From: Cyanobacteria bacterium SZAS-4
GTDB taxonomy: Bacteria > Cyanobacteriota > Vampirovibrionia > Obscuribacterales > Obscuribacteraceae
Reading direction: 5' to 3'
Assembly: GCA_018266255.1 (NCBI GenBank)
Contig: JAFEAT010000009.1
Location: 186,001-250,000, forward strand
Length of the DNA: 64,000 nucleotides
Part shown: piece after piece, positions 29,523 through 38,380 of the stretch
Numbering within the stretch: the stretch's first letter is position 1
Layout of the letters: each line of letters opens with the position of its first letter
Program-made: the position numbers and the translations under genes
Notes under the pieces: model-generated
What the model was told of the DNA's origin: nothing
Databases searched by the model: none
Seen by the model: the letters and a program-made list of their open reading frames with translations, nothing else

Positions 29523-30857
29523 ATGCCTGAGAATTCAAGAGCATCAACCCAGGGGCGCGAGCACCAGGGGGCATCATCGGAAGCATCCAAGACCACCATG
29601 GTCATTCATTCTATTGGTGAATTGGCTATTCCTCCGATTAGCAAAGATGGTGCCATTCACGGAAAAGAAATGGCGAATGTCGCTCGTCACAAGAACGCAG
29701 CGATAGCTATTGCTGGAGAAAAAATAGTCGGCATCGGCACCAGCGACGATATCTTGAAAGAACACGGTAAAGCCAAAGATATCCAATTAGTCGACGCTGG
29801 TGGCAAACTCGTCACTCCCGGTTTAGTTGATCCACATACCCACCTCATATTTGGTGGCAATCGTGCGAGCGAATTCATCATGCGCTGCCAGGGCAAGACA
29901 TACGCAGAAATTGCCGAAGCAGGTGGCGGAATTGTCGCCAGCATGCGTGCCACCAGAAGTGCTACCGCTGATGAACTTGCAAAAACTGGTTTATTCCGGT
30001 TGCAACGCATGCTTCAAGCTGGCACTACAACCTGCGAAATCAAAACTGGCTACGGTCTTGACGCTCAGTCAGAGTTGGCGATGCTGCAAGCGATCTATAA
30101 ATTGAGAGGGCAGCAACCAGTTGAGTTGGTTGCCACATTCATGCCAGCACATGCGGTGCCTCCTGGCGAAGACCGTGAATCATATGTGCAAGAGATCGTT
30201 GACGATATGCTGTCGCGCGCTTCCAAGCTATCCAAAGAGCATGGTGCCGACGCTCCCATAATCGACGTATTCTGCGACAGGGGCTACTTTACGCTCGAAG
30301 ATACACGCAAGATATTTGTCGCGGCACAGGCGCTTGGTATGCCGACCAAAGTGCATGCAGACGAGTTCGTCAACCTTGGTGCCACCAAATTGGCAGTGGA
30401 GCACCAGAGCTTGAGCGCTGATCATTTATTGAATGTCAGCGATGAAGAAATCACCAAGCTGGCCTCGTCCAAGACAGTGGCTGTATTGCTGCCAGGTACA
30501 TCGTTCTACCTCAACCTGGCCGAACACGCACCAGCTCGAAAGATGATCGAAAGCGGAGTTGCGGTAGCACTTGGATCAGATTTCAATCCAGGATCTTGCC
30601 ACATTTTTTCTTTGCCACTTATCTGGGGACTCGCATGTCTGCATCTGCGAATGACTCCAGAAGAGGCTCTGACCGCACTTACCGTGAATTCTGCATACGC
30701 GATTGGTGCCGGAGATAAAGTTGGACAGATCGCTCCCGGGTATCAAGCGGATATAACCATATATGATGTCCAAACGATTGAAGAAGTGCCCTACAATTTG
30801 GGCTGGAACCCCGTCAATACCACGATCAAGAAAGGAGCCATAGTTCACCGCATTTGA
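29523..30857 (+). CDS. hutI: Imidazolonepropionase
   Basis: A 444-residue amidohydrolase of histidine degradation, converting 4-imidazolone-5-propanoate to N-formimino-glutamate. Metal and substrate motifs are DPHTHLIFGGNRASEF, IKTGYGLD, VHADEFVNLGATKLAVE, ADHLL and VALGSDFNPGS. The N-terminus has about 25 extra Ser/Gln-rich residues compared with typical HutI. The other hut genes are not adjacent, so the pathway must be completed elsewhere or the enzyme works alone on another imidazolone. Confidence 0.94.
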   Translation: MPENSRASTQGREHQGASSEASKTTMVIHSIGELAIPPISKDGAIHGKEMANVARHKNAAIAIAGEKIVGIGTSDDILKEHGKAKDIQLVDAGGKLVTPGLVDPHTHLIFGGNRASEFIMRCQGKTYAEIAEAGGGIVASMRATRSATADELAKTGLFRLQRMLQAGTTTCEIKTGYGLDAQSELAMLQAIYKLRGQQPVELVATFMPAHAVPPGEDRESYVQEIVDDMLSRASKLSKEHGADAPIIDVFCDRGYFTLEDTRKIFVAAQALGMPTKVHADEFVNLGATKLAVEHQSLSADHLLNVSDEEITKLASSKTVAVLLPGTSFYLNLAEHAPARKMIESGVAVALGSDFNPGSCHIFSLPLIWGLACLHLRMTPEEALTALTVNSAYAIGAGDKVGQIAPGYQADITIYDVQTIEEVPYNLGWNPVNTTIKKGAIVHRI

Positions 30858-30901
30858 TCCGATAATAAGAAACTCTCTACAGAAATCTTTTTGTTTTTCG
30901 C

Positions 30902-30929
30902 TTGCACTATTATCGGCTTTAGTTATAAT
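30902..30929 (+). promoter_or_regulatory. Strong sigma70-type promoter for the coiled-coil gene
   Basis: TTGCAC (30902-30907), 16-bp spacer, TATAAT (30924-30929). It predicts a transcript with a leader of about 118 bases before the ATG at 31054. Confidence 0.65.
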
Positions 30930-30994
30930 TCTAAGGACGCCACCATGGCACCATGGACGCGGCGGTTCCTTGGATATATATGGTAAGTTCCTAA

Positions 30995-31043
30995 CTGCAC
31001 GGTTGTTGGTGCAGATGTTATTTTGCTGCACCCTTCGCGGAGG
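30995..31043 (+). promoter_or_regulatory. Leader with mutually exclusive hairpins and sequestered ribosome site
   Basis: CTGCAC (30995-31000) can pair with GTGCAG (31009-31014), or that GTGCAG can pair with a second CTGCAC (31026-31031). Next to it, CCTT and GAGG can close a 4-bp stem that covers the GGAGG ribosome site (31039-31043). This resembles a small riboregulatory leader; no known riboswitch class was recognised. Confidence 0.45.
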
Positions 31044-31053
31044 ATTTTGGTTA

Positions 31054-31479
31054 ATGGCTGAAGCTAAGCGCAAACCCTTAGAGAACAATGAGTCGAACTT
31101 AGGTATTGAGGGTTTCGATCAATTCTTTGATAACGAAGAAGGCGAAGTCAACTCACCCGATGCCACCACAAATGGTGTGGTATCAGATCCTTACGTTCAG
31201 GCACAAGTGGAAAAATTACTTGAACGCTTTTCAGAGTTGATTGCTTTGAGCGTCGATCAGCGTGTTGAAAATTCGAGAATGGCAACACAGTTGATTGAAA
31301 ATCAACGGCAATTGATTGCTACTCAGCAAATCTTGATTCGCTTAATGGACAAGTCAATTGAACTTACTCGTCACATCAGTTCAATCGAAGAAAGACTGCC
31401 GGCAGTTTTCGAACTTCCTCGCATCGTCGAATCTATGAGACAGAAGTTGGCGACTATGGAAGGCATCGAGACTCGCTAA
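31054..31479 (+). CDS. Small coiled-coil protein of unknown function
   Basis: A 141-residue hydrophilic protein. Residues 1-45 are acidic and probably disordered. From about 48 to 135 a heptad-like helix runs (VEKLLERFSELIALSVDQRV, IENQRQLIATQQILIRLMDK, ISSIEERLPAVFELP), predicting a coiled coil. There is no signal peptide or span. The ATG has GGAGG 10 bases upstream in a structured leader. I do not recognise a family. A stem-loop lies 30 bases after the stop. Confidence 0.8.
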   Translation: MAEAKRKPLENNESNLGIEGFDQFFDNEEGEVNSPDATTNGVVSDPYVQAQVEKLLERFSELIALSVDQRVENSRMATQLIENQRQLIATQQILIRLMDKSIELTRHISSIEERLPAVFELPRIVESMRQKLATMEGIETR

Positions 31480-31508
31480 CTGTTCAGTTGGAACAATTTG
31501 AAATATCA

Positions 31509-31530
31509 GGGGGCTGCCAAAGCAGCTCCC
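31509..31530 (+). terminator. Stem-loop terminator-like hairpin
   Basis: GGGGGCTG-CCAAAG-CAGCTCCC forms an 8-bp stem with one G-U pair. The following TTGTGCTT is only weakly T-rich, so efficiency is uncertain. Confidence 0.55.
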
Positions 31531-31586
31531 TTGTGCTTATGAGCAAAAAAATATGTCTCTCTACCCCCGGCGTGTGGGAATCCCCA

Positions 31587-31614
31587 TTGTCAACCACGCC
31601 CAGAGGCATAGAAT
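31587..31614 (+). promoter_or_regulatory. Candidate promoter for the Gly/His-rich protein gene
   Basis: TTGTCA (31587-31592), 16-bp spacer, TAGAAT (31609-31614), about 36 bases before the ATG. Confidence 0.5.
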
Positions 31615-31650
31615 ACAGTCACGCGTAGGAACAGGCAGTCGGAGCAACGG

Positions 31651-32619
31651 ATGAGCGTTCTAATGGATGGTGGTGGAGGCGGTGACGGCGGTGGCGGCGG
31701 CTACGGTCATCATTCCAGCGGCGGCGATGGCGGCAGCTTCATGGACGGCGGCGGTCACGACCATGGACATCACGGTCACTCGATGCATGGAGGCGGTGGA
31801 GACGGCGGCAATTTTCTCAACCACGTCCTCGGATATAACAACAACAACGGACATCACAGCTTCCTGTCGCACCTGTTAGGTCTCGACCACGACGCTCATC
31901 ATCACGGTGGTCACGGCGATGGCGGGCACGGTGACGGCGGACACGACGGTGGTCATCATGGCGGGCACGGCGACGGCGGTCAGAATCCGTCGCAAACTCC
32001 TATATGGACAAGCGCCCTGCAAGGCATGAAGCTTTCGCACGCACTCGAAGGAATTAAAATCAGCATCAACGTTTGGTTCTTCTTTTTCTACGTAATGTGC
32101 ATCGCCTGGCTCTTCGTCATCTACTGGCTTCGCCATCATGAGCCGCTGGCCAACGCGGTTCTCGGCAGAGGCGCAGCAAAATACGAAACAGCGGCGGCCG
32201 ACCGTCGCATCATCGACAATTGCCGTGACGCGACTCCACTGAGAACATCTCAAACACAGGCATACTATGCGCCAATGCCTGCTGAATTTCATGATCCAAA
32301 CGCTCAGCAAGCTATTAAAGCAGCAGCATTCGATCCAAACACAGCCGGTCAACCTTACTTCGCACCAACGACTTTCGCGCCACCAAATGCGACACCAGCA
32401 ATTAACGCACCGGGTGCGACGGCAGCACCAAGTGGCGCTGGAACTCAAGACATGGCCTTGTTCTACAACCAAGCCGCACCATTTGGAACTCCAATCGGCG
32501 CAGCTCCAGCTGTTCCACCTCAAGTGATTCCGAACGCCAACGGTCCCGGTCACATGATAGCGACTCCGATGCCACTGGCTCCAGGCGCACAGCGCTTGAA
32601 GATGATCATCAACAGATAG
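31651..32619 (+). CDS. Gly/His/Asp-rich single-span membrane protein
   Basis: A 322-residue protein. Residues 1-110 are almost only Gly, His, Asp and Ser, with repeats such as HGGHGDGGHGDGGHDGG, a likely metal-binding disordered segment. One span follows (141-160, VWFFFFYVMCIAWLFVIYWL). After it, a short charged region with a conserved-looking RRIIDNCRDATPLRTSQ leads to a Pro/Ala/Gln-rich tail. GGAG lies 6 bases before the ATG. Zinc, copper or nickel binding is suggested by composition only. I know no characterised family with this exact layout. Confidence 0.85.
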   Translation: MSVLMDGGGGGDGGGGGYGHHSSGGDGGSFMDGGGHDHGHHGHSMHGGGGDGGNFLNHVLGYNNNNGHHSFLSHLLGLDHDAHHHGGHGDGGHGDGGHDGGHHGGHGDGGQNPSQTPIWTSALQGMKLSHALEGIKISINVWFFFFYVMCIAWLFVIYWLRHHEPLANAVLGRGAAKYETAAADRRIIDNCRDATPLRTSQTQAYYAPMPAEFHDPNAQQAIKAAAFDPNTAGQPYFAPTTFAPPNATPAINAPGATAAPSGAGTQDMALFYNQAAPFGTPIGAAPAVPPQVIPNANGPGHMIATPMPLAPGAQRLKMIINR

Positions 32620-32647
32620 AGCGCATCAACAGACAGAGTTCACAAAA

Positions 32648-33595
32648 TTATTTCTTGAAACCTTTCTCGCGCAGATTAGCGATCTCCTGCAGCTCTTCTG
32701 GAGAGAACGCCGGGCTGTCAGAAGCCGCCAAATTTTCCTCGATCTGCTCAGGCGTTTTTGCGCCGGAAAGCACCACTGCGATGTGTTCGTTGTGCAGCGC
32801 GAACCGAAGTGCAGCTTGAGTCATAGAGCGATGTTTACGCGCCATGAACTTCAATTTTTGAGTGGCCAAAATGCGCGCTAGCAAGTAATCTTTCGGCCAA
32901 TTATGGCGAATATCACCCGATTCGAATTTTGCACCGGGTTCAAACTTTCCAGTCAGGAAGCCATTTGCCAGAGCTTCGCGGGCGATGATTGCACAACCGA
33001 CGTCGTCTGCTTTTGGAAATAATTCCTCCGCCGGCTTTATATTGAAGAGATTGAATGCAACTTGAATGCTGTCCGGTTGTCCAATCTTCAAGGCCGTCAA
33101 GCCCTCTATCGGATCAAAAATGGATACGCCCCAGGCGCGAATTTTCCCTTCCTTCTTCAATTCTTGCAAAACTTCGTACGTCTCAGGTCGATTGAGAATG
33201 CGTAAAGACGGGTTGTGGAGCTGATAGACGTCAATATAATCAGTCTTCAAGCGTTGAAGACTCTTCTCGAAAGCGTATCTGACGTAGTCGGGGGTAAATG
33301 TTTGAAACCCCGCACCTTGATAGAAGTCAGATCCCACCTTGGTCGCGATTATCAAGTGATCGCGCTTTCCCTTCAGCGCCTTACCGAGAAGCTCTTCGCT
33401 GTGCCCCCAGCCGTAAACATCGGCAGTATCGAAAAAATTGCAGCCCAGGTCGATTGCCTTGTGAATGGCATCAATAGATACTTTGTCGTCGGTCGGTCCG
33501 TAACTGTTGCCATGCTCATTGCCACCGATCGCCCATCCGCCGAAGCCGACCTCCGAGACCTTAAGCCCAGTTTTTCCGAAATCCCGATACTTCAC
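32648..33595 (-). CDS. Aldo-keto reductase
   Basis: About 315 residues of NADPH-dependent TIM-barrel oxidoreductase: FGKTGLKVSEVGFGGWAIGG, the catalytic Asp/Tyr segment NFFDTADVYGWGHSEELLGKAL, Lys in LIIATKVG, His in YQLHNPS, and the C-terminal NADPH-binding VVLSGAKTPEQIEENLAA. The substrate is unknown. The start is taken as GTG 33595, where family homology begins; an in-frame TTG at 33631 would add 12 residues. It diverges from the reductase gene at 33809. Confidence 0.92.
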   Translation of the reverse strand: MKYRDFGKTGLKVSEVGFGGWAIGGNEHGNSYGPTDDKVSIDAIHKAIDLGCNFFDTADVYGWGHSEELLGKALKGKRDHLIIATKVGSDFYQGAGFQTFTPDYVRYAFEKSLQRLKTDYIDVYQLHNPSLRILNRPETYEVLQELKKEGKIRAWGVSIFDPIEGLTALKIGQPDSIQVAFNLFNIKPAEELFPKADDVGCAIIAREALANGFLTGKFEPGAKFESGDIRHNWPKDYLLARILATQKLKFMARKHRSMTQAALRFALHNEHIAVVLSGAKTPEQIEENLAASDSPAFSPEELQEIANLREKGFKK

Positions 33596-33756
33596 AGGTT
33601 CTAAATATCTCTCAAGCTTTACAAGACGCAATCACTGCAAACGTCGTAGGACAAGCAAACAGCCTCATTTTTGGGAGATCAGCTGAGCAATGCGTCTTGG
33701 CTGGCTGTTCACGACCTTCATTATTGATGAAAACTGAAGCAAATAGAGTCTGCAGT

Positions 33757-33768
33757 GTATTACAATAC
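33757..33768. promoter_or_regulatory. Short palindrome GTATT-AC-AATAC near a -10 element
   Basis: It contains TACAAT, a possible -10 for the flavoprotein gene, 40 bases before its ATG. No convincing -35 was found. Confidence 0.3.
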
Positions 33769-33808
33769 GGTCGATTAACTGGCTGGTCGTGGGAGACTCT
33801 ACTTACTC

Positions 33809-34798
33809 ATGGATGTGTATGACATTACCATCATTGGCGGTGGTCCAACAGGGTTGTTCGGGGCGTTCTATGCTGGGCTCCGCGGTCTGAAGACCAAAGT
33901 CATCGATGTGCTGCCCGAGCTGGGTGGACAACTCACTGCTCTGTACCCAGAGAAATACGTATACGATGTCGCAGGACATCCGAAAATTTTGGCTAAAGAT
34001 CTGGCGAAAAATCTCGCCACTCAGTCGCAATTGTTCAAGCCTGCCATTTCTTCAGGTGAGAAGGTTACGTCGCTGGTCAAAGTCGATGACAATACATGGC
34101 AAGTCATCACTGACAAGTCACCAGAACACTACACAAAGACAGTGTTGTTGGCTCTGGGAGCCGGTGCTTGCGTTCCAAAGAAATTGGATATCGAGTACAA
34201 CCACGATTTTGAAAACGACAGCATCTTCTACGCTGTCAAAAACAAAGAGCGTTTTCGCGACAAGAACGTGCTCATCATCGGCGGCGGAGATTCAGCCGTA
34301 GACTGGGCTAACGAGTTCTCGTTGCTTGCGAAGAGTGTGACTTTGATTCACCGTCGCGATCAATTTAGAGCTGTGCAAACTTCTGTTGAAGAGATGAAGC
34401 GCAACAAAATTGATATCAAGACGTTCTACGAATTGAAGGATATTCAAGGCAAAGAGCGCGTCGAAGGCGCCACGATTTTTGATAACCGCACCGGAAAAGA
34501 AGAAACACTTCCGCTCGATGCGATCATCATCAACATCGGTTTCGTCATCAACCTCGACTTCTTGAAGAGCTGGGGATTGAAGATGGAAGTCAATGCCATC
34601 ACAGTTAACGAGAAGATGGAAACCAACTTGCCTGGCGTTTATTCAGCCGGAGATATCGCAGCTCACCCTGCCAAGTTGAAACTGATCGCAACTGGAGCTG
34701 CTGAAGCGGCTACAGCAGTTAACTTCGCCTGCACCTACATCAATCCGACAGCGAAGCTGTTCCCAGGACACAGTTCGAACTTGAACCTGTCCATTTAA
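33809..34798 (+). CDS. Ferredoxin/flavodoxin-NADP reductase, thioredoxin-reductase-like (type 2 FNR)
   Basis: A 329-residue flavoprotein with the FAD-binding ITIIGGGPTGLFGAFYAGLRG, DVLPELGGQLTALYPEKY (in place of the redox CxxC of thioredoxin reductase), the NADPH-binding VLIIGGGDSAVDWANEF with HRRDQFRA, and the FAD-closing GVYSAGDIAAHPAKLKLIATGAAEAATA. Absence of the CxxC pair and the YPEKY motif mark the TrxR-like FNR family, which reduces ferredoxin or flavodoxin with NADPH. It could feed electrons to the nearby nucleotide reductase, which is inference. Confidence 0.93.
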   Translation: MDVYDITIIGGGPTGLFGAFYAGLRGLKTKVIDVLPELGGQLTALYPEKYVYDVAGHPKILAKDLAKNLATQSQLFKPAISSGEKVTSLVKVDDNTWQVITDKSPEHYTKTVLLALGAGACVPKKLDIEYNHDFENDSIFYAVKNKERFRDKNVLIIGGGDSAVDWANEFSLLAKSVTLIHRRDQFRAVQTSVEEMKRNKIDIKTFYELKDIQGKERVEGATIFDNRTGKEETLPLDAIIINIGFVINLDFLKSWGLKMEVNAITVNEKMETNLPGVYSAGDIAAHPAKLKLIATGAAEAATAVNFACTYINPTAKLFPGHSSNLNLSI

Positions 34799-35445
34799 GA
34801 ACAAGCCATCAAGAAGAAGCGAAAGTCGAATTTCGTCAACTAAAGCCTTGACGTTCACGCGCGCACTGCATTTTAGTCCGCGCACTGGTTGACGCGGGCA
34901 ATCAATTGGCGCCGCAACTTCTTGTTCGATTGCGTCTTCATCTGCACGTAAATAATGGCAAACAGCGCAACAAGACCGACTATTCACATCAAAACCAGCA
35001 AAGCACCTCTCACAAATCGATCATCAGAGCTGTTCAGGATAAATATATATAGGTTCGGTTTTCACAAGTTCGTCCTGTAATTAGCGCTTTCAAGCGCTTG
35101 CTGAACTCTGTGGGGGACAGATGTCCCATTCCAGAAGCCTGAAGGGAGGCTCTCTACCTTTTCGAGGAACTCTGAGTCGGTCGATGTCAGGTCGCTAGGC
35201 ATCTTCTATAAACCCTTTACAAAGTCTAGTCGCCCTCAATGGCAGTCCTGTTGACGACCAAGACGGATAAGGTTGAGATAGATGCGCGAAGCTCGTAATA
35301 AACGAGCCAAAAATAAGGCAGAATGCTATATGTTGCGTATAAAATTTCGAGCGACGCTATATCTAGTACCATACAAATGTATTATAATTCTGGTACAATA
35401 ATCAAGAGCGGATCGATCAGGCGAAATCAAGTGGGGAATCCAGCC
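34799..35445. other. 647-bp intergenic region with serial hairpins and promoter, no gene
   Basis: No protein gene is convincing. From 35083 on it has consecutive stems: AGCGCTT/AAGCGCT (near 35083-35098), GGGAC/GTCCC (near 35113-35127) and AGCCT/AGGCT (near 35137-35152), then GCTCGT/ACGAGC (35291-35307). A TATAAT lies at 35383-35388. I looked for a cobalamin riboswitch and did not see its conserved boxes. Confidence 0.6.
35366..35396. promoter_or_regulatory. Inverted repeat GTACCA...TGGTAC framing the -10 of the reductase gene
   Basis: Perfect 6-bp arms (35366-35371, 35391-35396) enclose TATAAT (35383-35388), a layout expected of a repressor operator. It does not match the usual NrdR box. 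Confidence 0.5.
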
Positions 35446-37461
35446 ATGTTTTCAGAAAATGCCTTGAAGGTATTAGACAAGCGCTACTTCATGCGCGATG
35501 AACACGGTGCGGTCGTTGAAGGACCGGAGCAACTATTTCGTCGTGTCGCCACAGCCGTTGCCACAGCAGAGAAGCGCTGGGGCGATGACGCTTCCGTTTC
35601 AAAAATGACCGAAACGTTCTACCAGGCTATGCTCAATCAAGAGTTCATGCCGAACTCTCCTACATTAATGAATGCAGGAAAGAGCAAAGGTCAGTTATCA
35701 GCATGCTTTGTTCTGCCGGTTCCAGACTCTTTAGAAGGAATATTCGAAACCTGCAAAAATGCTGCTTTGATTCACAAAACAGGTGGCGGCACAGGTTTTT
35801 CGTTCAGCCGATTGCGACCAGCCAACGATCGTGTTGCCACGTCAGTTGGCGTAGCATCAGGTCCAGTGAGCTTCATGGCTGTGTACGACGCAGCAACTGA
35901 AGCTATCCGTCAGGGTGGCACCAGGCGTGGTGCCAATATGGGCATGCTTCGCGTCGACCATCCAGACATCGAATCATTCATCTCATGCAAACGCGACACT
36001 TCGAGATTGAACAACTTCAACATCTCTGTTGCTGCAACGGATGCTTTCATGACTGCAGTCGAGGCAGATACTGATTATGACTTGATTCACCCGCGCACAA
36101 AAGAATCGGTGGGTAAAGTTAGAGCGAGAGATATTTTCGACAAACTCGTCGATAACGCTCATGCAACCGGAGAACCAGGGCTGATCTTCATCGATCGCAT
36201 CAACAGCTCAGATCCAATCACAAGTGCTGTTGATGAAAATGGCGCTGTCATTGCAGGAACTGAAGACATTGAAGCGACCAATCCATGCGGCGAGCAGCCA
36301 CTTGGACCAGGAGACGCTTGCAACCTGGGTTCAATCAACGTAGCCCGCTTCATCAAAGACGGCGATTTTGAATGGGACCGGCTGAGAGAGATGGTCAAAG
36401 TTGGTGTGAGATTCCTCGACAATGTTGTCGACGTCAATCACTATCCGCTGCCGTTTATCTCTCACGCCACTTTGAACAATCGTCGAATCGGGCTCGGCAT
36501 CATGGGTTGGGCAGAGTCGTTGATTGCTCTCAACATTCCATACAGCACAGAAGAAGCAGTTGCAAAAGCCGAAGAGCTTATGAGCTTTATTCAAAAGGAA
36601 GCTCACCAGTCCTCGCAAGAACTCGCTACAGAACGTGGCACATTTCCAAATTGGCGCTTCAGTTCGTGGTGCGACAAAGGCATTCCGATGCGCAATGCAA
36701 CGGTAACTACAATCGCGCCAACTGGCACTATCTCAATCATCGCTGGCACCAGCTCTGGTATCGAACCGTTGTTTGCAATTTCATTCATCAGACGAGTGCT
36801 TGGTGGCATGGAGTTGCTAGACATCAACCCCGTGTTTGAGAAAACTGCCAATGAACGTGGTTTCTACAGTGAGGAAGTCATGGCAAGAATCGCTCACGAA
36901 GGCACTTTAGCTCATATCGATGAAATTCCTGAAGACGTGAAGAAGGTCTGGGTATGCTCACACGATATTCCTTACATATGGCATGTGCGCATGCAGGTTG
37001 CCTTCCAAAAACACGTCGACAATGCCGTCTCCAAAACAATCAACTTCCCACGAGAAGCCACGCTAGACGACGTCCATAACGCCTACATGGCGGCATGGCA
37101 ACAGGGTCTGAAAGGAATCACTGTATATAGAGATGCGTCGCGTTCGTCTCAGGTCTTGAACATTGGAAAAACAGATCCTCTTAAGAAGATCGTGGTGACC
37201 CCCATAAAAAAAGCACAGTCTGTGGGCCGCTCGGGGACTGCGACTAGTCCCCGGACTTCGCATGATCACAATTTCAACAAACAAAATCGACCCACTTCTC
37301 GCACTACAGGCAACCTGGTAGAGCTGGCACGCAGAGAGTTTCAGCCGAAAGTCGATTATATATACAATAATCCATGCCCCGAATGCAGCTCCAGCAGCGG
37401 TGTTTCAACAAAGTACGAGTCGTGTTCGATGTGCGTTTCTTGCGGTTATACTAAGTGCTAA
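35446..37461 (+). CDS. nrdJ: Class II (adenosylcobalamin-dependent) ribonucleoside-diphosphate/triphosphate reductase
   Basis: About 671 residues from the ATG at 35446 (GGGGA 7 bases upstream). Visible family blocks are MPNSPTLMNAGKSKGQLSACFVLP, ALIHKTGGGTGFSFSRLRP, the active-site NPCGEQPLGPGDACNLGSIN, and TVTTIAPTGTISIIAGTSSGIEPLF. The C-terminus has CPECSSSSG and CSMCVSCGYTKC, a Cys-rich zinc-ribbon/redox tail. It makes deoxynucleotides using a B12-derived radical, needing no oxygen or NrdB. No cobalamin riboswitch was recognised upstream. The dCTP deaminase gene lies 74 bp downstream. Confidence 0.94.
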   Translation: MFSENALKVLDKRYFMRDEHGAVVEGPEQLFRRVATAVATAEKRWGDDASVSKMTETFYQAMLNQEFMPNSPTLMNAGKSKGQLSACFVLPVPDSLEGIFETCKNAALIHKTGGGTGFSFSRLRPANDRVATSVGVASGPVSFMAVYDAATEAIRQGGTRRGANMGMLRVDHPDIESFISCKRDTSRLNNFNISVAATDAFMTAVEADTDYDLIHPRTKESVGKVRARDIFDKLVDNAHATGEPGLIFIDRINSSDPITSAVDENGAVIAGTEDIEATNPCGEQPLGPGDACNLGSINVARFIKDGDFEWDRLREMVKVGVRFLDNVVDVNHYPLPFISHATLNNRRIGLGIMGWAESLIALNIPYSTEEAVAKAEELMSFIQKEAHQSSQELATERGTFPNWRFSSWCDKGIPMRNATVTTIAPTGTISIIAGTSSGIEPLFAISFIRRVLGGMELLDINPVFEKTANERGFYSEEVMARIAHEGTLAHIDEIPEDVKKVWVCSHDIPYIWHVRMQVAFQKHVDNAVSKTINFPREATLDDVHNAYMAAWQQGLKGITVYRDASRSSQVLNIGKTDPLKKIVVTPIKKAQSVGRSGTATSPRTSHDHNFNKQNRPTSRTTGNLVELARREFQPKVDYIYNNPCPECSSSSGVSTKYESCSMCVSCGYTKC

Positions 37462-37535
37462 GAGCAGCACGAGCTGTCATTTGCGACCCCTGTCATATAT
37501 CTGTCAGGATCGCCGCATCATATGAGGTTTGAAAA

Positions 37536-38117
37536 ATGTCTATTCTTGTAGATCACGAAATCCGCAAAGAGATTGGCGAGGGCAGACTTATCCTCGAACC
37601 TTTCGACGATAAACTCATCCAACCAAACTCATATGACGTGCGTTTGTCAGATCGCTTTTCCTGGCACGAGAAAGGCGAATTGGCGAATAAAGTAATCGAC
37701 CCTTATATCTCAGACAGCATTCTCGAAGGGCTTGTTCACGTCGTTGATGAAAGCATCGTCATCGAACCAGGCTTCTTTGTTCTCGGCGCCACACTCGAAA
37801 GAATTTGCCTGCCAAAGAATATCGTCGGTCAGCTGACCGGTAAGTCCAGCCTGGCAAGACTGGGCATCATGGTTCACGTGACCGCCGGATTCATCGATGC
37901 TGGCTTCAGTCATCCACCTGCTCAAATCACACTCGAAATCGTCAACGTGGGCAATCGCCCTGTTCGTCTGCATGCTGGAATGTCCATTGCTCAAATGGTC
38001 TTCACGCGCACAGCTGACTGCTTAGTGCCATACAACGAAAAGCCGAACGCAAAATACAACGGTCAACAAGCCGCGGCGCACAGCAAGTATTACTTGAACC
38101 CAACTCAAGTCCTCTAG
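37536..38117 (+). CDS. dcd: dCTP deaminase
   Basis: A 193-residue trimeric deaminase turning dCTP to dUTP for thymidylate synthesis. It contains LIQPNSYDVRLSDRF, GQLTGKSSLARLGIMVHVTAGFIDAGF and ITLEIVNVGNRPVRL with the catalytic Glu region, plus AKYNGQQ near the C-terminus. A GAGG site lies 8 bases before the ATG. Pairing with the ribonucleotide reductase gene makes a dNTP-supply operon. A Rho-independent terminator follows. Confidence 0.94.
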   Translation: MSILVDHEIRKEIGEGRLILEPFDDKLIQPNSYDVRLSDRFSWHEKGELANKVIDPYISDSILEGLVHVVDESIVIEPGFFVLGATLERICLPKNIVGQLTGKSSLARLGIMVHVTAGFIDAGFSHPPAQITLEIVNVGNRPVRLHAGMSIAQMVFTRTADCLVPYNEKPNAKYNGQQAAAHSKYYLNPTQVL

Positions 38118-38186
38118 ATATCCAATCTGACTAAAGTCGTGCAACCGACTCGAATCCTCTAAATTAGGTTCAAGCAATCACAGTCC

Positions 38187-38228
38187 GGTCATAACCTCCT
38201 GATACGATGGAGTTATGAACCCTTTTTT
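38187..38228 (+). terminator. Rho-independent terminator after dcd
   Basis: An imperfect stem (CTCC/GGAG, CATAAC/GTTATG, GGT/AACC) ends in CCC and six T residues. Confidence 0.75.
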
Positions 38229-38380
38229 GCCATAAGAATTTAGGCAAATAGGGGTAAATATCCCACGACATACGTAAAAACACGAATGTACCAAGCTCTG
38301 AACCAGGTCTAATATATGCTCACGGATACGAGCACGCCCAAGCTTAGATCCATTAGTTTCTTATTGCTGGAGGTTTCTCA

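Noticed and set aside
30943-30965. Repeated CCATGG palindromes upstream of the coiled-coil gene
   Set aside because: Two nearby copies of a 6-bp site are too little to support a function on their own.
31660-32553. Long open frames in other frames and the opposite strand of the Gly/His-rich gene
   Set aside because: They result from the repetitive GGC/CAC composition; only the annotated frame has a ribosome site and a sensible membrane span.
34990-35445. Cobalamin riboswitch before the B12-dependent reductase
   Set aside because: I could not find the conserved B12 box or core elements; only unassigned stems are visible.
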